DNA of 64,000 bases from Acorus gramineus (taxonomy: Eukaryota > Streptophyta > Magnoliopsida > Acorales > Acoraceae), in the NCBI GenBank assembly GCA_030737835.1, contig CM060855.1, positions 12,557,927-12,621,926 on the forward strand, given 5' to 3'. Below, one piece after another: positions 1 to 12,000 of the stretch. The notes below the pieces were generated by a model. That model saw only the letters and a program-made list of their open reading frames with translations. It did no database searches and was not told where the DNA came from. Both the position numbers and the translations under genes were made by a program. Within the stretch, counting starts at the first letter, position 1, and each line of letters starts with the position of its first letter.

Positions 1-64
1 TAAATAAACTAGGATTCTTTGACTTTATTGTTAATAAAATTACAAGGTCCACCATTTAAATAAA

Positions 65-941
65 GGGAAAAATTCATATAACCCCCTGCAATTTTCATAA
101 ATCCATATAACCCCCTGTAATCACCCATCTATATCCATAAAACCCCCTTCGTCTGCCTTCTGTCCGTCTGGTTAATTGGGCAGGGGGTTATATGGATTTA
201 TGACAGATTACAGGGGGTTATATGGATTTTTCTCTCTTTTTTTATTTTCTTTATATGTGGTTTAAAAATTGAGTTGTTTAACATTTACTTTTGAATTTTT
301 TTCAAGATATCATGTACCTTTAATTTTAATAAAAGAAAAAGAATTATTCAAATCATAAACACATACAACTATACAAGATCACTCACCAAAGAGATAGAAG
401 TAAAAGAGAATGAATTTTGTAATAAAAAGTGTATAACATCAACCAACAAAATTTCAAAAATGCGAATTATATTTTTTATTAAATTTTGGGGCACCTCTTG
501 TGTTGGTGTCATGAGTGAATTTTGTTGGGGATAAACTGTACGTGGAGAAGTAGTTTTGGGTTATTTTTTTAAATACCAAAAGATAAAAGTATATATCTCT
601 TTTACTTCTATCTCTTTGGTGGGTGATCTTGTATGTATTTATGATCTGAATAACCTTTTTTCTTTTATTAAAATTAAAGGTGCGTGGTATCTTGAAAAAA
701 AATTCAAAAGTAAATGTTAAACAGCTCAATTTTTAAACTACATGTAAAGAAAATAAATAAATAAATAAAATGAGAAAAATCCATATAACCCCCTGCCCCG
801 TTAAACAAATGGACGGAAGGCAGACAGAGGGGGTTTTATAGATATAGAGGGGTGATTACAGGGGTTTATATGGATTTATAAAAATTATAAGGGATTATAT
901 GGATTTAGGCCAGATTAGGGGGGGTTATATGAATTTTTTCC
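65..941. mobile_element. Foldback (long inverted repeat) DNA element, copy 1
   Basis: The two ends are inverted copies of each other over roughly 340 bases (about 65-412 against 593-941), leaving a loop of about 180 bases. Each arm begins with GGGAAAAATTCATATAACCC and carries several short sub-repeats of the type CCATATAACCCCCTG, then a shared stretch containing AAAGAGATAGAAGTAAAAGA. No transposase is present, so it is non-autonomous. The right flank is TTA; the left flank is AAA, so the target duplication is degraded here. A second copy at 53971-54898 lies in the opposite orientation with a clean TTA duplication, which suggests a PIF/Harbinger-type origin (inference). Confidence 0.75.
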
Positions 942-1610
942 TTAATAAATATCTGGAGCCATTATTTAATTTTGTCATGGATGATTTTCATCGCTCAATT
1001 GAATTGTTTGGTTTATATTGGACCATTAACTATTTTAGATTGGTAAGATAATAGTCATTTTAGGATAATTTTAGTTTCAAATGCATTGCACATACCCATC
1101 GAATAATTTAAATTCTCTGTAGGATCACCTCTGAAGTTGATTTAATTAAAAATACAACATAAATAATTTTTATACCTATATAATGTTATTTTCACATTAA
1201 TTTCATTTTTTCCATCTATGCATTGCATGTTCCCATCAAATAATTTCAATTCAAATGCATTGCACGAGCTTAATAGAGATTTTTTAATTTTTGATGTGAA
1301 TGATTTTTATGGTTCATCTAAGTTGATGTCTGTTATCTACGTACATGGTGGGTTAATTTTTTTGTATTGTTCATGTAAAAAACATCTAATGAGAAAATTT
1401 TATACATTTACATTGGTTAATTTTTATTGTCAATAATTGTTTAAATATAAGTATTTACACAATCAATCATTATATTTATAAATTCAAAAAATATTTTATA
1501 ATAACATAAAATAATCATGAGATCTTATGCAATAATAATGAAACTAAATGCGATAGAGAAGAGTATATCACAACACTTACAATTCCACCCCTTACACTAT
1601 TACATTTGTA
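942..1610. other. AT-rich intergenic DNA, no gene seen
   Basis: The stretch is AT-rich with only short chance open frames and no recognisable protein. Its last eight bases, CATTTGTA at 1603-1610, are the left target-site copy of the hAT-type element that follows. Confidence 0.6.
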
Positions 1611-2090
1611 CAGGGCCAGTACTGAGATTCGTATAATAAGAGTGGACTGTAGTGCCTAGGCGAATTCATGAATTGAGGCCCCAAAAATAAAAAAATTATA
1701 GTGAATAATAACACAATGAACCTTAAAAAAAAAAGAAAAATAAAAATAAAACAAAAAAACACGTAATGAGATAGGAAGGATGATAATTAATTAAGTTATT
1801 TTTTTATTGAATAATAAAAAAAGCAAAACCTTTTAATGAACATATTACATTTCTGATATATTCAAATGCAAAACTAAATTTATATAAAAATGAAAATTTT
1901 AAATAAGTTATTAAAAACTAAAAAAATGATAAAAACAAATATATTGATGTTATTTTTTAAAAATATTAAATCCTAATCCTAAAAATATTCTAGCAGTCTT
2001 AATACAACCTCAATTTTAGGGATTTGGGCGTTGTTTGGGGGTAAGGATTCTAGGCAGTTGTCTTGGTCGTCTACCCCAAGGTTGGCTCTG
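1611..2090. mobile_element. Non-autonomous hAT-type element
   Basis: The 480-base element starts CAGGGCCAG and ends GGTTGGCTCTG, giving short imperfect terminal inverted repeats of the CAGGG/CAGAG class seen in plant hAT elements. It is flanked by an 8-base duplication with one mismatch (CATTTGTA at 1603-1610, CATTTATA at 2091-2098), the hAT target size. The interior is AT-rich and encodes nothing. A related element lies at 46114-46754. Confidence 0.7.
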
Positions 2091-3179
2091 CATTTATAGA
2101 AAGTGACATTTTAACGTATAATAAAACATTATGTTATAAATGATTTTAATAAAAAATTATACAATAAACTTTTTACAATGATAAAATGTTACTTTCACAC
2201 AAAATTCAAATAACATTCCCACCTCCTAATGCTAGCAAGTGCATTGCACGTGCCCATTAACAATCCTTCTTGATTCAAAGTTTCAAACAAGTCTTTGATA
2301 GTGTCACCTCTAAAATTTAAAAATTAAAACATGAGTGATTTCAAACAATTTCAAATGGTTTTTTCTGTCTTTTATCTTATTTTAATTCAAATTCGACTTC
2401 TATTTTAACTTTTGCATGCACAGTCCTGTCTCACTGATGCTCAACATGATAATCAAAATATTTGTTAGCCAGTGAAATGTGGGCCTTGTCACCCCCCCCC
2501 CCCTCACCCCCCACCCTTTAATTCTTCTCTCTCCTTTTTTCTTTTATCAAAATGCCCTCCACTAACTGTTTGGAATATTCTCTAGTCAGCAGTGACATGC
2601 TCTCCTGTGCTTTACACTAATCCCCCCCCCCCTCACATTAATGCACTTTTATTATTTACTCTAACAATATTTAGTTCAAAGTTTTGTAACGAGAAGAAAC
2701 ACGTATGACACCGATAATGTTGATAATGAAATAATCATAAAAAAATTTAAAATATGAAATCCCGTCGAGAACAATCGTCAAAGCGTCAAAGTTTATATAT
2801 TGAAAATATTTAACCTCTTTTCTTTGATGATTTGTTTTTTATTAATGTAAGTTGTTCTATTTAAAAAAAAACAGTTTATGTTTTTTTTTATAAATATATG
2901 GTAAGAGTAGATTTTAAAGGTTTTTTTATGAAAATTATATTTTTAATGACCCCATCTATAAAAATTCTTGGAGCCGCCACTGAACACAGTGGTACTTTAC
3001 AAAATCTATTGGTTTTCTTTAATTCAGGCAATCAAGACCCTGATTTATACACATAATTATTTTATAATTAGTTATTATAAAATAATTTTTTTTATAAAAA
3101 AATACAGATTTATTGGTTTTCAAAAAATCACTTGTCCTTTGGACTGATAGTTATGACACATTCTCTTATCGGACTCGAC
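2091..3179. other. AT-rich intergenic DNA with poly-C tracts
   Basis: No gene is visible. Two long cytosine runs occur near 2491-2504 and 2622-2632, each followed by a CTCAC segment. A CCGCCACTG-type end near 2970 resembles the terminus of another hAT-type relic, but its partner end was not located. Confidence 0.5.
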
Positions 3180-3182
3180 TTA

Positions 3183-3414
3183 GGGTCCGTTTGGATATGA
3201 GTTTAGGTAGATTTTGCGTTTTAAAAGCTAAAAAATTTAAAACTCATATCCAAACACATTTTTCAGCGTTTTGCTTTTCAAACCACAATCTTCATTTTTA
3301 AACCAAAAAATATTATGATTGAAAATTTAATAAAACATTATTTTTTGTAAAGCTGAGTTTAAAACACAAGATTCTAAAAATCTCAGCTTTTCAACCTTAC
3401 ATTCAAACGCACCC
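3183..3414. mobile_element. Tourist-like MITE
   Basis: This 232-base element starts GGGTCCGTTTGGAT and ends ATTCAAACGCACCC, an imperfect terminal inverted repeat. It is flanked on both sides by TTA (3180-3182 and 3415-3417), the target duplication typical of PIF/Harbinger-derived Tourist elements. The interior also folds back on itself. A decayed relative lies at 51896-52125. Confidence 0.8.
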
Positions 3415-3417
3415 TTA

Positions 3418-4941
3418 AAGTCTTGTGAATATCATGACTGTAACTTTAGGTTTATGTCGATCCAAACCTTCATAGTATTAGCGGTTGTTTAATCCATATG
3501 TATCATGGAAGCCATGTAACGAAATTTTTTTTTTTATATATATATTTACATAATGTAAACAACTCTCTTGATTTTTAATACAAAATATCCAAATAATCAT
3601 TTCTATAAAGACGTAAAGATTTGCCAGTGATATTTTTCAATATATATATATATTTATATTTTTAGTAAGTTTATTTTTAATATTTGATTGAATGATTTAT
3701 ATATATTAATTTTTCTTTTTTTCCCTTTAACTTTAGGTATCAATCTAAATCATATACGGTATTTTTTCAATGTCAATTTTAGTTTATATATATTTTAAAT
3801 TTTTTAAATGAATATATATTATGTAATAGAAATGTTTTAATAAAAAATAAAATATCTAGTGTAACAAAATACCATTAGAAGCGGGTACCAACAACTCAGT
3901 ACCCACTGTATCTTGTACATTAGGTTGCAACAGTCCAATTTATGGAAATTTAACGATTCATTCGGTACTATTTTTTTCATCACGTGAAAACAGTACAAAA
4001 TAATACTGTCCCCTTCTTACAATGACAGACGTGCCCTCCGGTTCAAAACTTTCAAAACGTTTAAAGAACCACAAATGAGGGGCACATTAGTCTTGTTATT
4101 CGCAGCCACATTTATTTACAATGTTGGTGGTGGTTAAAATTTGAAAAACTGGTTTCATTTCTTACATGCGAGGGCAATCCCGTCATTTCATGGAAACGCC
4201 GAAAAAGAAGAAAATAAAAGCGAAGGGAGGTGGGCCCCACCACGCATCACACATGTGACCACGTCGTCTCCCATAAGTGGACCCCACCAACGTTCGACCG
4301 TTACAGCAAGTGATTTTTTTTTTTTAATTTCTCCTCCCCCGTTACGTTTCACCTCCCGGTGACCGTAAACACTAATGTATGCTTGTGAAATACTCCTTAA
4401 GTAATTTTATTTTGTTTATATACCCTTGTTAAAACCCTTGTTGCAAGACTTCTCAAAAGTGATTTAAATTATGAAAAATGATGTATCCTTCTTGTTAATT
4501 TTATTTTATTAAATGAAATACATACTATTATGAACTAGTACATATTTTTATTTTTTTAAAAATAAAAAATAGTCGGTCATACATAGTATACACTAATGCT
4601 TTAATTCTTTAATCTATTTGATCCTTTTTTTAATCTATTTATAAACACATCAAAGATATTTCTATCATAATTTTTTAAAAACTGATATCTTCATTTTATT
4701 TAGGAATATAAAAATAAATATATGTGAAAGTACAAAAACATTCTTTTAGTTTTGCAAGGAGAAAGAATTTTTAGTATTTAAATTTTAGAATGAAATTTGT
4801 TATCAATTTTTAAAAATCAAAACCAGGATATTCTTCATATTATTAGTGAATTAGGGTAGTTTAATGTAATCTACATCACAAATTACACAAATTTAAAAAA
4901 AGCTAACTTATTGACTGGTTACCGTTAATAAATATTAATAA
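3418..4941. other. Intergenic DNA with one GC-richer island
   Basis: Most of the stretch is AT-rich, without a gene. Positions about 4016-4370 are less AT-rich and contain a TGGGCCCCACC motif and several CCACC-type boxes, as seen in plant promoter-distal DNA. No coding potential was recognised, and the 73-codon frame at 4141-4362 has no family resemblance. It could be a distal control region of the gene beginning at 6095, but that is speculation. Confidence 0.4.
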
Positions 4942-4944
4942 TTA

Positions 4945-5718
4945 GGGAAAAATGTTCAATATTATCTGAGATCTTCTTAAAATCATTCTAATATCAAAAA
5001 ATTATCCTAGGTTCACATAAAATGTATATGGTTAACAAATTTAATTCCATGATCAAAAGTATATTGAAATAAATCCCCAGAAATTTAATAAAATCGGATT
5101 CAGTCTCTACAAACTTTATAAAATAAGATTTAGTCATTTCATAAGACAAAAATACCCCTATCATTTTTCAACATCCCCATCTTATAAAATATCATCTTCA
5201 ACTGTAAAAAACTAAAGCCGTCGAACCTCATTTGATCTACAAAATTAAGTTATTTTTCAACATTTTACTTCCTCGATTTCATCATAGAGACCGAACAAAA
5301 AAATTACAGCTTCATCAACTCCATTACAAAATCAGATAAAACAATTTAAAAATTAAATAAAAATTCATTATTACATTTTCAACTCAAAATTACTAGAAAC
5401 AAGCACAACACATTGATTATAAAACTATACTTTATTTAATAAAATTTAAATAAATCAGTATATACTTTTAGATAATCATATAATTTTTTTATGATTTTAA
5501 AAAGATTTAAGAGAGTTAAGACAATTTTTAAATTTTACGGGGACTTTTTTCAAGTTTTATAAGCTTTAAGGAGTTAACTACACATCTAATTAGTAATAAG
5601 GGTTAAAATAACTATTGTCTAACAAAATGTTAAAATGGAGAGATATAAAAGGATTTATCAATTTTAAAAGGACGTTATCTAATTTTTATAAGTTTTATGG
5701 AGTTACATCGATTTTTCC
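4945..5718. mobile_element. Possible non-autonomous TIR element (GGGAAAAAT termini)
   Basis: The 774-base segment begins GGGAAAAATG and ends ATTTTTCC, with TTA on each side (4942-4944 and 5719-5721). These termini and this target site are the same as in the foldback elements at 65-941 and 53971-54898, but the interior is different AT-rich sequence with no long inverted arms. No coding sequence was seen. The call rests only on short termini and a 3-base duplication. Confidence 0.4.
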
Positions 5719-6015
5719 TTAATAATCATCAAGGGGTTATTTGCAAACACCTTTGAAAAAAGAAAAAGACAAACAAAAATTGTATATAATCACGCATTAT
5801 GCACTGTCACCCTCTCTCTCTCCTCTCTCTGTATTTCAAGCCCAAACATGAAAGTAACAAAGAATCTGTAGAACTGAAATTTCGATTTTTTTTTTAATTT
5901 TCTTATTTTGTGTTCCCAAATCCGCCCCTTAAAACCCTGCATTCACACAGATTCTGAAACCAATCCATCTGAAGAACTTCCCCAAAATGTTCCTCCTTTT
6001 TCGGATTTTAATGTC

Positions 6016-6024
6016 TATATAAAA
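6016..6024 (+). promoter_or_regulatory. Candidate TATA box of the 6095 gene
   Basis: TATATAAAA lies 71 bases upstream of the ATG, which would place transcription start near 6047-6055 and give a 5' UTR of only about 45 bases. CT-rich repeats at 5811-5839 are typical of the pyrimidine patches in plant core promoters. An upstream ATG at 6050 opens a seven-codon frame ending at 6073; whether it is in the mRNA depends on the real start site. Confidence 0.45.
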
Positions 6025-6094
6025 GGCGGAGACGCTTTGTCTTCGATCCATGTGTACAAGAACGAAACCCTAATCGAACAGCGAAGTCTCGACA

Positions 6095-9000
6095 ATGTTC
6101 AACGAAGGTCTCGATCCCAACGCCCTCCGATGGGCTCGCGAGGTACCTCTCTCAAAAAAAATTTCAACTTCTTCGATTTTTTTTTGTAGTGTTTGATCAA
6201 ATTTTTTGATAATGCAGGGCCCCCGACAGAGGCTCGACAAGTACGGCCTCCCGCCGACGAACAAGTTCCGGAGCGGGCACTTGCCGGCGGCGGCACACGT
6301 CGTCCCCCGAGTGATCCCGGATGAGTCGGAGTCCGAGTTCGGATCGGACGCCGAGGGGTCCACGGACTCCGAAGAGGGCGTCAGGTACTCCCCCGACTCC
6401 TCCTCCCCCGTCGTTGTCGGCAGTGGTCGGTACTCCGCCCCGCAGCGGCGGATACCGAGGTACCGGTGCTCGAGCGAGTACTCGTGCTCGTACTCGGACT
6501 TGAGCTCGTCGAGGGAGAATGGGTACGGCTTTAAGTTGCAGGCGGCGCCCCGGACGGTCAGGTACCCGGTCGGCGAGAGCGAGTACTCTGAGGAGATTGA
6601 CGAGGAGGGGTCGTCGGATTCGGGGGTGAGTTCGGGTTTGGGTGGTCGGGGTGTCAATGGCAGGGGGTTGGGTTCGCGGGGAAGCTATACTGTGGAGAGC
6701 TATGATTCGAATGCTCCTCCGTCGAGAGCATCAAGGGTGGACGTTGAGGTTGTGCACAAAAAGGTTTGGCTTTTCTTTGTCTAGTTTTTCTAGTATTGAA
6801 TTTTTATGCGGTTTGTTATATCTAACGATATATCCAAGCGAAGTACTACAATTAAGAATCCTTTTCTAATGCAACCTTTTATGAGTTTGATTTTTTAGAT
6901 TTATATTGTATTAATGAAATGTTTGCTCTATGTTTTTTTCCAGCAAATTGATTGTAACCTAAATTAGAACCTTCATGTATTGTCCTAAATGTCGTTGACA
7001 AGACTTAATCTGAATTGGTATTGGAAGAATACTGTCTGAAGGCAAAATTAGCATGAGCTATACTACTGTTAACATACCCCATTCTTTCTTTAATGTGGTT
7101 TGAAATATCATTCTATGATAATTTAAAATTCAGATTTTTTTGTGGAAGTGGAAGAGGGTAGGATATAGGGGAATCACAATTTAGTATTGCAAATACATGA
7201 AAAGTCGAGCGCGATGATGCTGGCAGTAATGCACTGGGTCAGTGCTTGGGTGAGAGTCTTGTGGGATGGATGAACTCCTGGGAAGTCCTTGTGTTTCCCT
7301 CATCTACTTTGTACGATGGATGTACGTTCATTTGCTAATGACATATTGCCTGCCTTCTGTCTAAAAAAATCATACAAGGTTATGCGTTTTTATTGTTAAA
7401 TGTACAGATTGTAAATATTGGAATGGATTATATTCAAACTTTCTGTTCAACACCATAGTCCAATTACTGCCTTTTGCTGCATTTGCATATAGCAACGATT
7501 GTGTAAAATCTAGGTTCAGCGTGACTTTTAAAGAAGTCAATTTATAGGTTATATGTGGGTAGTGTTGGACATTGTGTAGAACATTGTCTTAGGTGCTTAT
7601 TATGCGTACAACTATTTCTATTGACTTCACGTGTATGAGAGAGTGAATAAATTAGATCGATGGTATTGGGAAGGGTGGGAGGCTGTCCCTGAAGGGGAAT
7701 GTTGATGGAGTTTGAAAGGATATGAAAGATAGTGAAGTTACTAGAGGGACCTCTGAATCTCTGATGGGACTATATGGTGTCATTAGACTCATATAGTTGA
7801 CCGCTAAACCATTGGAAAGTAGGATGTTCTAACTTCACATCAATCTAGTACTCTGCTATTTGTATCAGACATGTTTAATTAATTATCTAAACCTTTGATG
7901 ATTTCATGGGTTCTCCCCCCAAATTTATGATGAGTTTTATTGCTTAAGAGTACTTTTTATCAGCCAATATGTACTAACAGAACTTATACAACAGTTATGC
8001 TATGCATTATTTTACAATTAAAAAACGTCATGTTGCATGACCAAACAGTACCCATTATACTACAAGAATATAATGCTTGTGAATTTATGAGCAATTGACT
8101 GTATGTGGTTGCAGGATTGTCGTATCACGAAGGATTCTGTCCCAAGTGCTCCCCCATTTCATGGATTGAGGCAAGAAATAAACCATGGTGTTGATCGAGT
8201 TCCAGCATCTGCAACTTGTGACATACCACAAGCAACAATTTCAAATTGTAACACTGTGAAAAAGGAGCCAAACACACATGTGAATGTGGGAAGCAAGCAG
8301 GCTAGCCAATACCCAAGGTTAGTGCAGGCCCAGGTTGCTATGGATTTTTGTTTTATAGAAAATATATTTTGGTACGGTGAACAAAGTCTTGGCTTCAGCA
8401 CAAATCTTAACCAAAATCAATAATGTCTTCCTGCTTTTTAGGAGTGCCTCATTTGGTGTTAAAGCTGTTCCATCATCTGGTTCACAACCACCGGTTCGCA
8501 TCCCCGCTTTTCATGCAAGGTATGTGCATGAGATTGGAAATTCACTTGTCACCGGTTTTTGGCAAGTCAATTTAATAGTGAACCAATTTCTATAGAAAAT
8601 ATTTAAGCAAGATCCTATTCTTCATTTTCTTTCACTGGTGGCTTATTTATTTCATCTGAACTGTCTTCAGCGGTCAAGGGCCCTGGACAGCGTTTATTGC
8701 TTATGATGCTTGTGTTCGGCTCTGCCTTCATTCATGGGCCAAAGGTTGTATGGAAGCTCCAATATTTTTGGAGAATGAATGTGCCCTCTTGCGTAGTGCA
8801 TTCGGGTAAGTCTGATGTGATGGTGGTGGTCTTATGTAAACAGATTTTCGTGATTCAACCATAGACAATAAAGCAACGAGTATTTACAATAAAAAAATTC
8901 CTTATATGTCAATGGTTTCAACTAGTTTTGCAAATCTTTAAACAACTTTAGGGATTGTTGATGGCTCTTGTGTACTGAGTGATTTAATCAATGGTTTTAC

Positions 9001-12000
9001 ATACTTTCTATTTTGTTTATGATTTCTAATGTACATCACTTTACTTCCTATCATAGTTTGCAGCTGATTTTGTTACAATCGGAGGATGAGCTGCTGACAA
9101 AACGATCGGCAGAGATTGTTGGTGAAGGAGCTGCTCCAAAGCCCAAAAAAATTATCGGCAAGATGAAAGTGCAAAGTAAATTACATACTTCCACATTAGA
9201 TGATGCTTTTTCTTTTTTTTTTCTTTTCTCTCTAGTGATAAGAAACATGCCTCTTTGAGCACGTCACCCAGAAAACATGCAGTCAGACTATTGTTTCCAT
9301 GGAATCCACAGAGAGGACATAGTTCGTAATAGTTGCCTCTGTATTTTTTTTGTACTTTACAGGATAGAGATGAAGCTTATAATTTAGTCTAAACATTTTT
9401 TCAATGCAGTCCGTAAAGTCAGGATGTCTCCAGACATGCCTTCAGGCTGCACTTTTCAATCTTTGGGTACATCGATGGTAAATTTGCAGTCATTTAAATC
9501 TCGCATGTCAAATATCCAGTCAACTCTGTCCACTGGATGTGAAGCACTTCGAAAAGTTCGTGTTACGCCTCGTATCCCTGCCAACAGTTCTTTCTCAAGG
9601 CATAGCTTGGCATATGCTCATGCTGGCAATGAGATGTTAAAGCAGGCTTATGGCCTCTTTAAAGTTGGAGTGACTAATCTGCGCAATAGTTCATCATATG
9701 AAACGGTGCAAGGTATGCCCACTGCTCAACAACATCAGTTATTTTTTTGGTGCTATGTTGTTATTTGATACGATAATGAATTTCTATCAGAAACATACTC
9801 TTGCACATTGAGATTGAAAAGCTCACTTGAAGAAGATGCAGTTCGAATGCAGCCTGGATCTGGTGAAACACATGTCTTGTATGTGTTTCTACTCTATTTT
9901 AGTTGTTGTGTTTTGTGTCACTCAAATAAATGTTTATGCTGCTTACCTAGATCCTCTCCAACCCTTTTTTATGTTATTCATGGATTTCCATCCTGTGATC
10001 CTTGCCGAAGACCCATTTTTAATGTGTGTACTTTTATGCCAGCTTTCCAGACAGTTTAGGAGATGATCTAATTGTTGAAATTAGAGATTCCAAAGGAAAG
10101 TCTCTTGGTCGTGCACTTGCTCAAGTCGCAACTATCGCTGAGGTTCCAGTAAGTATAACTGTATAATATTCCGAATTCTAATAATAATTCTGTTTTGAAG
10201 AATGTAGATTTGGGGGTTGCCTGGGTTTAATTTTTGCTTTTGTACAGGGGGAAAAAGTTCGTTGGTGGTCTATTTATCGTGAACCAGAACATGAACTTGT
10301 GGGTAGGTTGCAGTTGTTCATAAGCTACATGACTGGTTTAGATGAAAATAATTCCCTTAAGGTAATGAATCTACTTATATGTGCTTGAGCTGAACTGTCA
10401 TTTTTGATCAGTGTAGAGCTGAATAAGAATTCTAAACTAATAAAAATAAGTTGCTTTTGTTATAGACAAGGATAAAACTTTATCATAGTGTTGATATGTT
10501 GGGAGTGATGTTTGGAGATTGCTGCCAAACAGGGATTTTAGAACCCAAATATAGAGAACATTAAGCTTTCAGCACCTACATTTGACCCTGTTTGTTAGTT
10601 ATTCTTGTGAACTGTTGGCATCAGATTTTTTGATGATTTATTATTTATTGACTCCCTGTAATTCTCTGTTTTCCAGTGTGGCTCAGTTGCAGAAACAGTG
10701 GCATACGACTTGGTTTTGGAGGTGGCTATGAAAGTTCAACATTTCAAACAACGCAATCTGTTGTTGCATGGGTCATGGAAGTGGTTACTGGCAGAGTTCG
10801 CATCTTACTATGGGGTATCAGATGAATATACCAGGCTAAGGTATTGCCATGTTCTCATGTTTTATTGAGCAGTCCTCAGTGCAGGTTACCAATTACAGAT
10901 AATTCATGTTTTATTCGGCGACTTGTTTGTATGGAAAATGAACGACTTGTAATTAAATGCCTAATCTTCTGCAGATACCTCTCTTATGTTATGGATGTGG
11001 CAACCCCAACAGAAGATTGTCTAGTCATTGTGGATGATTTACTCTCACCTGTCCTTTTGAAGAGGCACAGTGGTACTCTCAGTCATCAAGAGGTACATGA
11101 TCTTTGTACATATGCATTATAAATTGCAATTTCATAATGTCTGGAATGGTAATTTAAGTTTAGAAATTCTTTGACATATGAGTTGCGGTAAGGTTTGGTT
11201 TCTAGTTTCGTATCTGACATATATGTGATACCGGTTTGTCTATTTATTCTCCTCTCACCCACTTATTAGTCTCTTACACTGCGTACTATATGTGCTATAA
11301 AATTTTTGGAATCTTAGTGGACCGTACTGTGTGGCTGGACATTACTGGCCTTGCCTAAGGGGTGGGTTTTGTATATGCTTGAACAAATTGCAGGACAGGG
11401 GAAAAGTCCAGGCCGCAGGTTTGAGCTTAGCTTGTATCTTGTCGATTCGTAGGCGGATTTTGGTGGCGGAGTGCGTTTTGAGTTTTATTGTCATGAGTTT
11501 TGTTTCTTTGTTTCATATGTAACTATTTGTGGTAATAACATCCCTTGTCTCCTTTGTTTGATGGGGGGTTTTTAATTAATATAATCAAGGAGAGCTCCTT
11601 TTTTTAAAAAAAAAAAAAAGAAAAGAAGAAAAGAAAAAACATAGTTGGATATTCTTCAATGCATAGGGTATAGTGAGAACCTTCATGGCCTGAATTCATC
11701 AAGCAAATTGAATCAATTTATGTACAATTCGCTTCAAGATTGAGCCAAGTATAGACAATTTTTCACATATGGAAAATGCTTGTGTTCTACATGGTTTATA
11801 TTTTGGTTGGTCCTCACTCGGGCTCTATTTTATACTTTTGGCAAGGTAAAGCCTAGAAATTTTAGGCACTTGAAGAGACATCTTGACTTAAATGTTCTGG
11901 AATTGGGCTTAGATTTGTACATGGCGCATGATATTGATTGGTCTAGCCTGCGTGACCCTAATTAGCACATGGATTTACCTTCATTGATATATTTTTCGAA

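Noticed and set aside
6070-6657. 195-codon open frame antisense to exon 2 of the 6095 gene
   Set aside because: Shadow of a GC-rich exon. The sense frame splices correctly into the rest of a known family.
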